Of a stretch of 64,000 nucleotides of DNA, positions 24,659 through 37,399 are shown one piece after another; within the stretch, counting starts at the first letter, position 1, and every line of letters begins with the position of its first letter. The stretch is from Lotus japonicus (taxonomy: Eukaryota > Streptophyta > Magnoliopsida > Fabales > Fabaceae). Where the stretch lies: contig NC_080045.1 in NCBI RefSeq assembly GCF_012489685.1, positions 65,184,722 to 65,248,721 of the forward strand. Direction: 5' to 3'. The notes beneath the pieces were generated by a model. The model had not been told where the DNA came from, searched no databases, and worked only from the letters and a program-made list of their open reading frames with translations. A program made the position numbers and the translations under genes.

Positions 24659-25226
24659 CAGGCTTGTCAATAGCGCGCGAAAGCGGCGCTGCGGGGTGGA
24701 GGTCTCCTGTGACGGCGGTGCCTTTAGTGGCGCGGATAGCAATCTTGGCCGCTTTAGTGGCCAAAATCACAGCCGTCGCAGAGCTGTTTTACTGCTATAG
24801 GGATTAGGTTTTTTCGAGAGAGAAGAAGGTTCAGAAAGTAAAAATGCCCTCCGAATTAGAGCGTTGGGGCTATTAGTTGAGGACGTTTTCTATTTTTCAG
24901 TTCTATTAGTTGGGGTGTTATTGGTTTTTCAGTTCTATTAGTTGGGGTATTTTTGGTATTTCAATTATTATGAGCTAGAGAGGCCCCCGAAAAACAAAAC
25001 ACATAGCCGCATTACACCTTTCTTCTCCCTCAGACCCTTATTCCTGCACCTCAGCCACTTGGACCACCCTCCGGTGACTTCTCCAGCATCCTCCATCCTC
25101 CTTCATTTTTCTCCCTCCTTCCTCCTCCTCCTTCTTTAGTGTAGTGGCCATCCCGTTATGCGCTATACTGCTATTGCGTTTTTTGGGTCCGCTGCTACGC
25201 TCCGCTATCCGGGAATGACAAGCCTG
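24659..25226. mobile_element. hAT-like non-autonomous element (568 bp)
   Basis: Ends CAGGCTTGTCA (24659) and TGACAAGCCTG (25226) are exact inverted repeats. The sub-ends are rich in GCGGCGCT/CCGCTATCC motifs shared with the smaller element at 23202. The flanking octamers ttgtcagt and gtcacagt match at only 5 of 8 positions, so the target-site duplication is decayed or misplaced. The family call rests on TIR form. Confidence 0.5.
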
Positions 25227-25632
25227 GTCACAGTATGATTTTCTGTATCTGATATATTGCTTTGTTCCTTTTTTCTATTATTTTTCTTCTTCACTTTTAT
25301 TGAATGTTGGTATGTAATCAATGCCCTTTCTCTCTATTAGTTTTCTTCTTCACTTTTATACAATGTTGGTATGTAATCAATGTCCTTGATTATTTGTTTT
25401 ATTTACTGTTTCTTTTAAATATATATCCTGCTTCAGTGTTCTGTTCGTATACAATGATTATGTAAAGTTGATCAAGTTTTAATAGCATTTCTTCTTGATC
25501 TCTAATTTCAGGAAAAGAGCTGGTATGCATCATCTCTTACATATTTGGGACAATTCTTGACTCTAGGGTTTTGCATAGGGTTCTGAGTTCTATCCTCCTT
25601 CCTCTTACCTTTCTCTTTTTAACTATTCTACC

Positions 25633-26586
25633 ATGAGCCCTATGCAAAACAGCAGTACCGCAAAATCCAAATCAAAAGTGACCCGAAGGGGTAAAGGCAA
25701 AAGGAAGAGATTTCTAGGAGAACCTAATGATCAAGTTGCAGATACCCCATCAGAATTCTCATTTGCTAAAGCCAAAATTGCAGTTGCGCAGATCTGCCAG
25801 TCAGTTGGCTACAAACGCTCTGAATATGATGCTCTTGAAACCTTGACTGATGTTTCTGTGAGATATATCCAAGCCATTGCGAGATCAGCTGCCTCCTTTG
25901 CTAATGCTTCCAATCGTACCGACTCCAACCTCTTTGACCTCATCAATGGCATTCATGATCTGTGCTCAGTTAAAGGATTTCCTGGTGGTTCAGCAATGCA
26001 CAAAAGTAATCTGCTGGGTTCCAAAGCTCTAAAAGAGATTATGAATTCTGTCAACCTCTCTAAGGCAGCACCCTCTACCAAACCAATTCCATTGAAAAAC
26101 ACTTCTGGAAGCCAAAATCCAAAGCTAACCATTGATTCTGGCACATCAATTTGTCGCTTCAAGAAAGCAAAAATACAATATTTGCACATACCAAGTTGGC
26201 TCCCAGATTTTCCTAAGGAAAACCTATATAATAGTCGTGATCAGGTTTTGGTTAAGGAGAGGAAATGCGGTGAGAAATTGTGGGAGCATTCACTTGCTGC
26301 GGAAGATTGCAGTGGTACTGTGGAGGAAAACATTTGTGTATTGCAGGCCAATGGCATCACTGAAAAAGAAGAGAAAGGCACCAGGATGGAGTTAGCAAAG
26401 GGAAGAGGAAGAGACAGAGTCAAGTTTAAACTCGGAAGGGGGGAAGAGAAGCAGATTGGATTGGGAATGAATATGATGAATGGGGTTTGTAAAGGAGGGA
26501 AACGAGTGTCATGGAAAAATGATTCTATGGTTGAGGAAAATGAAGATGAAAGGTGGGCTTTTAAGAGAAAGGTTAAGGTAGCATAG
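25633..26586 (+). CDS. TAF8-like histone-fold (Bromo_TP) protein
   Basis: A single-exon frame of 317 aa starts at ATG 25633, the first in-frame ATG. The N-terminus is basic (RRGKGKRKR). Residues about 41-112 form a Bromo_TP/TAF histone fold (FSFAKAKIAVAQICQSVGYK ... LFDLINGIHDL). Residues about 184-196 (YLHIPSWLPDFP) match the short TAF8 C-terminal IPxWLPxFP motif. TAF8 pairs with TAF10 in TFIID to recruit RNA polymerase II. Plants have several TAF8-like paralogues, and this one may not be the canonical TFIID subunit. The C-terminus is Lys/Arg/Glu-rich. It sits between the two permease copies on the opposite strand. A splice acceptor just upstream supports a 5'-UTR intron. A few reverse-strand frames here are shadows. 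Confidence 0.85.
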   Translation: MSPMQNSSTAKSKSKVTRRGKGKRKRFLGEPNDQVADTPSEFSFAKAKIAVAQICQSVGYKRSEYDALETLTDVSVRYIQAIARSAASFANASNRTDSNLFDLINGIHDLCSVKGFPGGSAMHKSNLLGSKALKEIMNSVNLSKAAPSTKPIPLKNTSGSQNPKLTIDSGTSICRFKKAKIQYLHIPSWLPDFPKENLYNSRDQVLVKERKCGEKLWEHSLAAEDCSGTVEENICVLQANGITEKEEKGTRMELAKGRGRDRVKFKLGRGEEKQIGLGMNMMNGVCKGGKRVSWKNDSMVEENEDERWAFKRKVKVA

Positions 26587-27006
26587 ATATATAAATGATG
26601 TATGTAATCTGTCTCAAGCATTTTGTCACAACTAAATCAAATCTTTAATACTTTCATATATACCCGCGGACGAGGCATAATTTCAGCCATATACTGCAAA
26701 GTCAGTTATAATTAGAGTAGTTTCCTATTGAACATTGAATGTCATGAGTAAAGAATTAAACTTTGCATTGTGTCACTGTAACCTGTTGCTCAATTTTGTG
26801 GCATACCTTGAATTTGTTATTATTTTTTTATGCTTCGGAAAACTACTTGAATTTATTATTAGATAGACTGCTCTCCCCTAAATTAAATCCCCTAAGAAAT
26901 AAAATTACATTTCTTCTCCTTTCAATGCCTGTTTGTATACAAGAGAAATATCCATCACTTAGTAGGCGAATATAGACTAAGTTTACTAATATATGTGTAC
27001 ACAACT

Positions 27007-30000
27007 TCAGTTCTTTACATTGGTTATAGGGCCTTTAAACCAATGGCGACCACTCATGATCCAGTGAGAAATCACAAGAATGAGCAAACATCCAAGGGCA
27101 ATTGGGGTGTAGTTAAGCGTCTCAATGGTTACTGGGTAAGAAACAGGCAATGAGAAGAGGATGGAGATGGTCACCACCCAAAGAACCGCAATCCACCCAA
27201 CAATGACCCCATAACTACCCAAGTTGAAAGGTCCTGGGACAAATCGCTTTTGTGCCAAGGTCACCCTGAAGAATATAGGAAGGCCATAAGCAATGTAGAG
27301 GACAATCACTGATATGGAGACCATAGCTTGAAATGCCACCATGCTTACAAGAGACTGCAACACAGTTTGAATTGAGTTAGAGAATGCTAAGAACTATGGC
27401 TAAAATGAAATCTTACAATAGAATGCTTACCGTTAGTGCCATGCAAAATGATATGAAAACGGAAAGCCAAACTGCATATACGGGGACCTCTTGCTTGTTA
27501 ACTTTATGCCATAATGATGATAGAGGCATGGCCCCATCTCTTGAGAAAGCATAAGCCATCCTGTGCAAATTTTAAGCATCATAAGTAACTATAAATATTG
27601 GAAACAAAATAAGATATTAAATGCATGTTTAGATACACGGTGTAAAACCACGGTGAAGACAATCACGATAGGCAGCTACAAAAGTAAGGGAAGTTGCTTA
27701 TGTCCATTGTAATTTTGAGTTTTGACTCACCGTGATTTTCTAATGTGTATCCAAACATGCAACAAATCCCTCTTTTATGGAAAAAGACCTTACGAGAAAG
27801 TATAGCTACCTTGAATTGCTGGTAACTAAACCCATGCCACAGAAAAATATGGCAACAGCAACTATTGCCAAACAAATAATACCCCCAATTCCATTACCAT
27901 ATCTTCTCTGGAATGCCAGATAAAACATTTGAGCAATAGCATACCCACCAGCATCATTATTTTCACTCAAAAGGTAAGGGATGTCAGTGACTGCAAAGGT
28001 AATGCCTAGTATATAACCCCATCCAACAATAATAGATATCCCAACAGAGCTGATAATTCCTTTTGCTCCATTTCTATCAGCACCCTTGGTTTCCTCTGTC
28101 TGAAAATGCAAGTTTCAACCAATAAAAGTGACAGTTTCGTTTTTAATACATCCAGATCTTATCAAAAGATTAAGTACATATTTGGTTTCACATTGCTCAT
28201 GCACATAAGCACTTCTAATATTCTTGTATGTGGATTTTCATCATTAAAACATGTTCGAGTGAAATTCTTAGAAGTCCTTGAGGATGAAAAAATCACGTTG
28301 AGGCCAAAGAAAAAGGACCAAGCTTGAGTTAACATGAAACTGATTTTAGCTCTTCTGACAATACATCTTTACTATTTTCTTATAAATAATATTATAGCTT
28401 ATCTGGAAATGAAATTTCCACAAGCCAACAAGTTCTGAGGAAAGAGAAAAAAATGAAGAAAGGATTTACCATATGAGCTGATGCATCATACCCAGCAAGT
28501 GTATACTGACTCATTAGAAGTCCCAAGAGAAAGATATAGGGTCTGCTGTGGATTCCATCCCCATTAGCAGCATTGAAATGAGTAAAAACAAACTTGGCAC
28601 TGGCCCTTTCAGTTGCAACAGATGGAATCAGAATCATAAGTACAAAAACACCTAAAAATTAGATGTTAAAACAAAAGGCTTTTCCCCATACTGTCAGTTT
28701 GGATATGGATAAAAGAACACTTAATTGAAGCTTATCTACTGGAAAAAGCATTAGATAAGCTCCAGTAACTCAGTAAATGCTCTTTTATCCTCATCCAAAC
28801 AGGTTATAAATGAAATAGGGAATTTCAGTTCTTCATACCTAAAGCATTCCAGATAGCACCCAACTGTCCTAAGAATGATATCACAGAAATAGGAAGACTG
28901 TTTATTATACCATGCAGGATCAAAATCCCACCATGGATAGCAATAACTACATATTTAGAAGCCATGTATCCACCACCATTTTTCCCACCAGTGCTGAGAA
29001 GAATGATAACCTGAATTAGTTGTGCAAGTGAAAAATCTACACTTGTAGTCCCTGCCCACTGCACAAGAAAGGGAATAAGTTTTTTTTATAGCATCATATG
29101 GATCATTAGAAATCTACATCCTACACAAGTTTGATCTCCCAGTGAAAAGTGTATGATGTTGAAATTCTAGAATATGAATTATCAACAGTACCTGGCCAAC
29201 AATGTTGAACCTGCATGAAAAGAGAAACCATGCAATACAAATCAGGAAAAAGGAATGTGGCAGTTTAATATCTTGTTTTAATTAGGCTTGATTTGTTTGT
29301 TAAGCAAGAATGCTATTTGTATTAGATGAATAACTTTCTGTTTATGTCCTCACATTGTCTAATACATAGCTATTGCCTAGTATAGCTGGTGTTCACTGCC
29401 TTGGTAGAAAAAGCTATACATATTATAATGGTACTTCTTTCTTAGTGTCTGTTTGGATCAGCGTTGTTAGAATTGATTTTAGTAACATTGATTATGATAA
29501 ATAAAAGTGAATCAAAAGCAAAGTGATTCATGTTTGAGTATTAGAAAAGTGTTTTTTGTAGGGTAATGTTATGAAATCCAGTTGTAAAATCCTACAATTA
29601 ACTATATTCACCGCAGAAGCAAACGTTGTAGCTTCATTCCATAATTGGTTTTGACAGTGGAGAGTCAATTCTAACACTTACAAACAAGGAATGAAATAGT
29701 CCTAGTTGAAAAATACAATGGAGAAAAAGCAGGGAGTTACAGTACCAGCCAGTAATCCAGGAAGCAAAAGGTGCCCATTCAGGGCCAGCAAGCTTGGCAC
29801 TCCAATAGTAAAGACCACCAGATGTTGGATAAGATGAGCAAATCTCAGCCATTGACAGTGCAACAAGCATGGTGAATGCAGAAGCTAGAAGCCAGCCATA
29901 CACGAAAGAAACAGTTCCACCATAGTTCAACCCGGTGTTGTAAAGGGTGGTTACTCCAGTAAGCACTGATAAAATAGAGAATGAAAGGGAGAAATTTGCA

Positions 30001-30240
30001 ATGACCCTGCAATTGTAAAATGAAGGAACCAGTCAAAAACAGCAACAACTTCAATATATCCAAACAGAAATTGAAAAAGAAAACTTAAAAAGAAGAAAGA
30101 AGAGAACTTAACGAAAGATCACGCTTGAGCTCTTGTTTGTAACCAAGTTCAACAAGACGGGCATGCCCAGAATCAAGTGAAGTATCACCATTTGCAAGCA
30201 CATGAGATGGGAGTGTCATGTTTTCTTTAGCAGAGTCCAT
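27007..30240 (-). CDS. Amino-acid/GABA permease, BAT1-like (copy B)
   Basis: Eight coding exons, 30240-30113, 30006-29746, 29210-29192 (19 nt), 29058-28839, 28651-28470, 28099-27810, 27560-27431 and 27354-27007, give 525 aa. Internal exons 2-7 have exactly the same lengths as in copy A, so this is a tandem duplicate. The N-terminus is longer (MDSAKENMTLPSHVLANGDT before SLDSGHARLVELGYKQ), and the C-terminus ends NVKN instead of NIQVKL. APC-family membrane spans and the conserved blocks are intact, with substitutions scattered through loops. All splice sites are canonical. Introns contain GTTTGGATAC-type MITE-like sequences (27623-27760, about 28690-28805). A tandem TTGAC run lies upstream. 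Likely functional; substrate and membrane are inferred from BAT1. Confidence 0.93.
27623..27760. mobile_element. MITE in transporter copy B intron
   Basis: Terminal inverted repeats gcatgtttagatacac (27623-27638) and gtgtatccaaacatgc (27745-27760) match at 15 of 16 bases. An internal inverted pair (cacggtg / caccgtg) also occurs. It lies in the intron between exons 6 and 7 and is absent from the equivalent intron of copy A, so it inserted after the duplication or was lost there. Confidence 0.6.
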
Positions 30241-30370
30241 GATCTAGCTTACAGTAAAGAAACACAAGCAAAATTGTCAAAAGTTGTTGGTTTTTGTCAA
30301 ATTAACATAAAATAACTTAGCATTATGTATCTTTCTTTCCCTCCTTTCTTTTGTCCTAACTGAATGATAT

Positions 30371-30397
30371 CAAGTCAAAGTCAAAGTCAAAGTCAAA
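30371..30397 (-). promoter_or_regulatory. Four tandem TTGACT (W-box core) motifs
   Basis: The plus strand reads aagtcaaag repeated every 6 bases, so the minus strand reads TTTGAC four times in a row, about 130 bases upstream of the copy B start codon. TTGAC(C/T) is the core bound by WRKY factors. The equivalent position upstream of copy A has no such run. Regulatory use is inference. Confidence 0.45.
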
Positions 30398-33300
30398 TCC
30401 ACTCTTAGCCGGCACTCAAGACTAGTAAATTTGTTTATAGTATATGAAGATATCATTGCCATCAAAGTTCAAACTCTCATTCATTATTGTGACTTTGTTT
30501 CCCGTAGAGTATTTAAATTTTGGATGATTTTCAAACTTTTGAGGATTGCTTTCTTATAAAAAATGTTTGAGAGTTTACAACTATCTCATAAATGTTTGAA
30601 AACACATTAGAATAATGAAGTGCTTAAATCCTATTAGGTATATATATTAGCGCTGTATTGTTTTTCAGATTAGGTGTTTTAAAACGCAAATACCTCATTT
30701 GTAGTGATCTACCAATCTGCTCAGTACATGTGAAAGCTAGCTAACCTAAAACATCAGCTACATTATTATCTACTACTTCTTATTCTTCCACTACTGTAGC
30801 TAAAAGACCGCCAATTACGTTCTGACACGTGTCCTGCTTTTACTTACTTTGTTTTTTTTATTTTTTTTTTCAAATTGACAGACACAATACGACGTCGTTT
30901 TTGAGTTTCTTCTCATGTCTCATGAATCCCTTTCGCGTGTATGCTCTTCCACCTCCAATCAACCCACTCTGCCAGTCTGCCGTACCATGCTTTTCTTCCC
31001 TTTCTACCCACTCTGTCGTCCTTCTTCATCACCTTCCTTCCAATCAACCCTAGCTGGCTTACTCTTTCCACCCACTTCTCACAAATCCATCAATTGCGTC
31101 CTTTCCGATTGATCTGATGAGGCTCCTTACCGCCGCCGGTTGCTGTTTGCCAGACGATTTATATATGGTGGAACCATTCACGGTTCTACACCTCAAACTA
31201 TACACTGTTCATTCGTCATTTTTGCACCTCTTCGCTGATTTCGTCAATACGTCGCCTGCCGCCGGTTCACATTAGAGGCTTCTTTTTTTTCTTCAGATCA
31301 ATTTGGCTATAAATATCCCCTCAGTTCTCATTCAACCACACTTCTCCCAATTGGGTCGTCTCTGATTCTCACCCAAGTTTGTGTGCGACACAGGTTGTTG
31401 TCTTCTACCCTCTTACTTAAGTCTGATCGCTTTTCTAATCTGTGGTTGAGTCTGGATTATTATAATGGATACTATTCTTAATTGATTGATTTGTGATTCT
31501 TTGTATTTGAATTTTCAGGAGGTTACATCGCATACTCAGATTTAGAGGTAATAATTTTTCCAGTTCTTAAATTCATGCAATGCATTTGTTCTAAATTAAC
31601 CTCAACAATTTTGAGGTCTGAATCTGAATGCTCATATGTAACTGAGGGATAAGAACAAAAAGAACACGTCGCTAATTGATATCCAAATCAATCTTCTTCA
31701 AGCTGAGGTTTATGCTCAATGGTGTTTAAATTTATTAGCACGGTAAATTTATGTGTAAAGAAACTCTTGGATTTGTTTGATATTTTGTGGAGTTATTATG
31801 TGTTGTAACCATGGCACCCACGCTAAGATATACCAAGGTCCATTGTTCTGTTCTGTATTCTGTATACTAATGACTTTGGCTTTGTACCAAGGTCCAGTGT
31901 GTCATGGCATGAGTATGTTTATAACACTCATTTTTCGAAAAAAAAAAACCTCATTCAATTTTTTTATGAAAAAGTTTTCAATATTCATGGCCTGTTACTT
32001 TTAACAGAGTAGGATAGGACCAATTCCAAGTAATTATGTGATTTTTCTATGTTCACAACTTGGTAGGAAGAGGAATAGGATTTTGATTCTAGCTTTTGTG
32101 CCACTTAAGGCACTGTGTACAGAAATTCTTTTTCTAAATGCACGATTTTGGTCATTTATAATTTCAGTTGATATTTCTTTTCTATTCTGTGAGGTTTTCC
32201 ATTTTCTTCTTCTTCATTATGTTTCAAACAAAAAATCCTCTTCACTGGATCACTAAATAGAAAAGAAAAAGTTGACATTTTTTTCCTTACACACTTGAAA
32301 ACTTTTATCCCATTTCTGATTCAATTCTTAAGGAAGTTTTTTATCTTTGGATTTCTGGCTTCATAAGCTTTTGTTGGTGTAGAGTGGAAGAGTTGGTGAT
32401 TTGATGCAGCTTTCTGTTGTATTTAGAGGGCTGAGAGTCTATCTTTTTTCGCTCATTTATTTAGAGGGCTGACACCCCCCCCCCACAACCTCTATTTCAT
32501 CTGATTTCACTGATCTGTTTGATTTCTCCTATTCTCTTATTTCTATGTATCTGCACACATGAAGCTAATAATTATCTTCATTTAGGCAAAACCTGATACA
32601 AAATCTAAAGAGGTCAAGTAAAGATTGTTGATCCAAAGAAAGATGAGGAAGAGGATGAATAATGAGAGGATGTGTCTGGCTACGAAGATGATCTTATAAG
32701 TTCTGATGGAGTATTGTTCTCACTCTGGGTTTAAATCTCTTTTTTTCGTAGTTTATTACTGTATGTGTGGGATTTCAAGATGCTTTTTTTTTTTAAATTC
32801 AATGTTCCCAAGATCAAACAGAATGCTTTTACAAAAGATATTGGTAATGAAGTTACCTTTCCTTTTGATTTTAAGTTCTTCTAATGTCCAGTTTGAATCT
32901 AAGTTGGAGGTTTGGATGTGGGCTATTATAAAATTCATCATAAATAGATGTCTGCAAAAGTATTATTTGCTTCATTAATTTAATCTCTCCTTCCCATAAT
33001 CCCATTGGCACAGTTGCAGTTTCTCTATTACAGCATCTAGCAAACATGTGTTTTTGGGACTGGGAGATTCAGTCCTCAAATTCTCTTTTTTTCTTCAAAT
33101 TTACCACTGAACAAATGGTTTCTTATAATAATATGCATAAAAGACAAATCTCAATCAATCTTGATGAATATTGTTCTGTTTAGAGTAGACACAAGGAAAA
33201 GAAAATAAAGACCACTTGATGTGTTTTTGAAGATTCGAGGAATGTAGTGTGTCATTTTGAAACTTGTGTGTAAAAACAAATGTTTCTCTTTCTTGATAAA

Positions 33301-35264
33301 TAGGGAATATTATACTACTTCTGCCTATGTTGATGATCATTATATCTTCATCTTCACATGTCACTCTTTCTTGTGTTTATCTTCTCTAGCCTTATTTTTC
33401 ATTACTTCTCTAGCCTGATTTTCCATTGCATGATGCAGGGAGACTGTCAAAATTATTTTTAGTCCTCACTTTGAGAAATGTAAGTTGTAGTTGGATCAAC
33501 TTTTACCTTGAAAATGATAATAGAGTTCTTATTTGTTAACTGGTTTGTATATTGCAACCTTTTTGTGTTTCTTCAACCTTCTCTTTATCTTGCTTTTTAG
33601 TTTATTGGCATTCTTACATGTGTTTGAATTAGCAATCTGGTTTCAGGACTCGAGTATGTACCATTTTAGCATGTTTCACGCCTCGCACCATATTGTACTT
33701 GTACCTGCCTGCCAGCAAAGAAGAGGTATACTTCAATTATGTATCAATGTCTTTGCTTCATCTTAGCAGTTTACTGACCTAACTCATGAGAACCATTTTT
33801 GTTTCAGATAGAAGTTGAAGCATCTTCTGTGAAGGGGGTTTCTGTGCAAAGGGAAGAGTTTAATTGATGGTTGGTTTACTCAAGTGTCATGGTTCTCTTC
33901 CAAAGTGTGTTTTTCAATTGGTATTAGTTGTTGCTTAAAAGATAAGGGTTGGAGAGGTGGGTAATGTAAGCTTTGGGTTAAAAAATTAATCAGTCATTTT
34001 ATCCTTCAAAAAAAATACTGAGTGTCCACTAATTTTGTGACTAACCTATGTGTTTCCTCTGGAAATTTATTTAGCATCTTTTCATTTATTTCCAATGTAT
34101 AATTCTATTGATTCTTTAATAACGTCTGATAAAAAGCTCCAAATTAGAGAGAGAAAGAGGGGGGAAAATTATAATCCAGCTGATTTATCAATAGTCACTT
34201 CCAAAGCTTTGTACTCCCTGTTTTCTGCCACACACATGAATGCTCCATGAGTGTAGCATATCTCATATGTTATATAAACACAGTTTAGTGAGATTGTTTA
34301 TCATTATTAATTTCTTTGTTTATGTTCTGCAGAGTGTGAGGTTGATTTATTGCTTTTAAAAAGTCAATTTATGAGACAGAGCATTCAAGGGAGTTCAAGT
34401 GATTTGGTTACCGGATATATGGACTATGGGGTGGATGCCATCATAGAGCAGTGAAGAGGAAAAGAAGTAGGAACAAACTTCTACCAGAGCTAGAATCAGT
34501 TGTTTCTTGATCTAGGTTTCTCCTTCCTCGACCTTTCACATTTTTTCTGTGAATTTAATTTGCATTATGAATTCATTATTGATTTGGGTTCGTGGAAAGT
34601 TCATGAGTTCTAAGTGAAAGCAACATAATCTCCTAGGATGATAACTAACTAAAGAAAGAAGAAAAAATAAAAGGTAAATTTTAAGCTATTCTAGGAATGA
34701 TCAAATTTGAGAGCCAGTAAAAACAGCTAAATGTCATTGCGACAAGCAAGAGACATAAGATGAAGTAGAAAAAGCTAAAACTAAGATATGGCCGTCAAAA
34801 TCAGAACTGATATCACAATTTGCCTTCTTAAGAGTCTCCATATCGTGTTTGATGTTGGCAATATATTTTCATGTTGTAAAGTTCCTACATTTATATCTTG
34901 GACCCCCCCACCCCACCCCAAATTGACCCTTCTTGGTAGGTTCTCATTTTAACTTCCTGGGTTGCATAATGTTCTGCACTTTTGAATTTATGCTTTTCTA
35001 TAATTAGGGATTTCTATATCTCCTTATGCACAATGTTATATCAAATATTGAGAAGGAAATTGATCAAAAAGTGACTGAGCTACAAAATAGGCAAGTAACT
35101 GCACTTCAGTTAGAGGATAAAGTGAGATCTTAAAATGATTTGATGTCTGCCATAGACCAATGTGTGTAGTGTGTGATTCTGTGTCATTAGAGAAGTAAAT
35201 ATGTATTATATTTTTATAAATGAGAACTGGAAATGTTTCTAAAACTTAATGGTGTATTGCAGAA

Positions 35265-35430
35265 ATGGAAGCTCTAATGCATGAACTTGATGAGGAAGAG
35301 ATGCAAATGGATGAATTAGCAAAGAGGGAAAAGAATCCACTCCTTGAGATGTTGATGCTGCTAAACCTGTTGAAAAGGGCTCATGACAAACTGCAGCTGT
35401 TAAACGTGATGAAAATATTATACAGATAGA
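35265..35430 (+). pseudogene. Unassigned gene fragment, coiled-coil-like
   Basis: A short plus-strand frame reads EMEALMHELDEEEMQMDELAKREKN, highly acidic and helix-prone. It then continues only after a frame change as DVDAAKPVEKG, a stop and TAAVKRDENI. Upstream splice-like signals at 31.3-34.4 kb could belong to the same decayed gene. The family is not recognised. Confidence 0.3.
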
Positions 35431-36162
35431 GAATAGTTGGTTGGTTGTTTCATACAACTATTGGTAGATAGGGATAATGAGGTATGGCAGGCATCAAATC
35501 ATGAAAGGTGATCATGAAAAGGCTACATCTTCTCATTTGATACTGTGCTGAAAAACAAAAGACTTTGACTTGGTATTCATGCTATGAATAATATTGTTAT
35601 AAGTTTTCAGGCTGCAAGTACTTTTAAAGTTGGTCTCTTTACTCTCAAGAGCTATTGATAATACAATTTGGTTTTAGAGTAGTGTAATCTAATTTGTTTG
35701 TCATCTGCTACCTTGATGTTCATTATGGTTTTCACACGGTTCAATCCCTATTGTTAGTGTTGTATTAGTTTTGGCAGGATAATGGAAACAGTTGGTCTGA
35801 TTATTGAGCTGTGGTTTGCTTAATATACCAAATTGTGTTTTGGTTTTTTCTACCTGGATGATCAATTTAATTTCTTATTGTGTATTGAAAATGTGTTATT
35901 AAAATCAAACATTTTACCTCAACTGTATTTTTTTCATATGTATTTTTTTTTCATAATCCCATAAAAAAGTATAAAAATGGTAAATGTATTTGTAATAGAA
36001 AATATAAATGTTTTTTTATTATTTAAGCTATAATATATTTATAGTTCTTTCAAATGCATTTGCAAAATAATTTTTTTATCTGTTTATTTTATTAGAGCTA
36101 AAGATAAGAAAATATCTTATATAAGATATATTCATGTATATGTTGAGAGGGGTTGATTTTCA

Positions 36163-36163
36163 A

Positions 36164-36193
<30 letters not shown>
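36163..36193. repeat. (AT)n microsatellite
   Basis: About 15 TA units. Confidence 0.9.
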
Positions 36194-36199
<6 letters not shown>

Positions 36200-36253
36200 T
36201 TAGAAAAATAATAAGAGATATTCCTATTTGTTTAGTGAATTTAGAAAAATCTT

Positions 36254-36488
36254 TGTTGAAGTAACAATTGTGAATGAAATAGTGTAGGCAAGAGTTAAAG
36301 AGTTTATAAGTGGATGGACCCACTCACCCATTGCCTTAAGGTTTTGTGGTGAATGTATGTGGGTGATGTCCTAGACTAGACCACTTGTGCTCTTAGTCTC
36401 TTAACCCAATGTGTGGATGGTAAACTCTCAACCCCTCTTGAGTTGTAAGACTGTGACGAGTCTAGCGTTCCGCTGCGCCACTCCAACA
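36254..36488. mobile_element. Possible small solo LTR (TGTTG...CAACA)
   Basis: A 235-bp block starts TGTTGAAGT and ends CTCCAACA, with tttataagtggatgg as a possible TATA region and a tcttaacccaatgtg-rich 3' half. This resembles TRIM or solo-LTR remnants in form. No convincing 5-bp duplication or PBS is seen, so the call is tentative. Confidence 0.35.
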
Positions 36489-37399
36489 ATATCAAATATG
36501 TAGATAATAAATTGTTCCCTAAATTTATGATTCAAAACTGTGAACAAGTTCCTTGAAGACAAAGACCATGTGGCCAAACTGCGAAGTGTTGGTTAATCAC
36601 TTTATGTATAAATATTTTCTTTTAGTTTCAAATATCCCTCTCACAGTCTAATATGTTATTACATTTCAGTCAACTTTTCATCTTTTACGGTAAAGATTGC
36701 GCAAAGTGCAAGTTGACAGGGGGTCAAACACAATTAACATTTGAAATTCATCTAATTCATATATATAAGAAAGATAAAACATAAGATAATAACGACATAT
36801 AAGTGTTTGACTAATTAAAATTGTATATCTTAGTAAATACATCATTGTATTAATCATATATATCAAATACTCAATAATTGTGATTAACAGTGGAATTCGT
36901 AAAAAATTATCCTTGCATCGCACGGACAAACGGGGATAATACTAGTATATATGATCTTATAGAATGAGACAACTTCAGAAAAAATGAAAAAGAAAGTGAA
37001 AGACTGTAACAGACTAACAGTCTTCTGCAAATTATAAACATCATAGTCCTCATTACATTTGCATTTTGGGTTTGGGAGCCCTATATAGTCACATCTAGGA
37101 AGAAGTTACAAAGTGTAACTAAGGTACGTGTTTTGAATTGTGTGTCCACAGCGAATCCAAAGACACTTGAAAACATTGCTCCTACAATACAACTAGCAAA
37201 TAAGGTGGCCAAAAGAGGAGGACTAACAAGATATTCCAATCCAACAACCATCTCAGAAGCAAAGCAATTGACATTCGCATTCTTTAACAGCCGACCGAGG
37301 ATGCTAAAGTGTCGATTCTCTGCAACTGAAACTCAAGAAGCCCTATAGTTTTTACAGAATGTGGACATTAAGGTGATCTTTCCTCCCATCATCATGTCT

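Larger units (their letters stand above)
30400..37390. other. 7-kb region without a supported gene
   Basis: No intact gene was found. A promoter-like stretch on the plus strand has ctataaata at about 31308, then CACAG|GTTGTT (31393) and tttcag|GAGGTT (31519), which look like spliced leader exons. Fragments with coding-like composition follow at 32585-32690 (acidic/Lys-rich, broken by stops) and 35265-35430 (MEALMHELDEEEMQMDELAK, then a frame break). These could be a decayed gene or a non-coding transcript. I do not recognise the family. Poly-C (32477), poly-A/T tracts and an AT microsatellite (36163-36193) also occur. Confidence 0.4.

Noticed and set aside
37133..37348. 71-codon frame (MNCVSTANPKTLEN...)
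   Set aside because: Lies in the probable 3' flank of the phosphatase gene; no similarity and no supporting signals.
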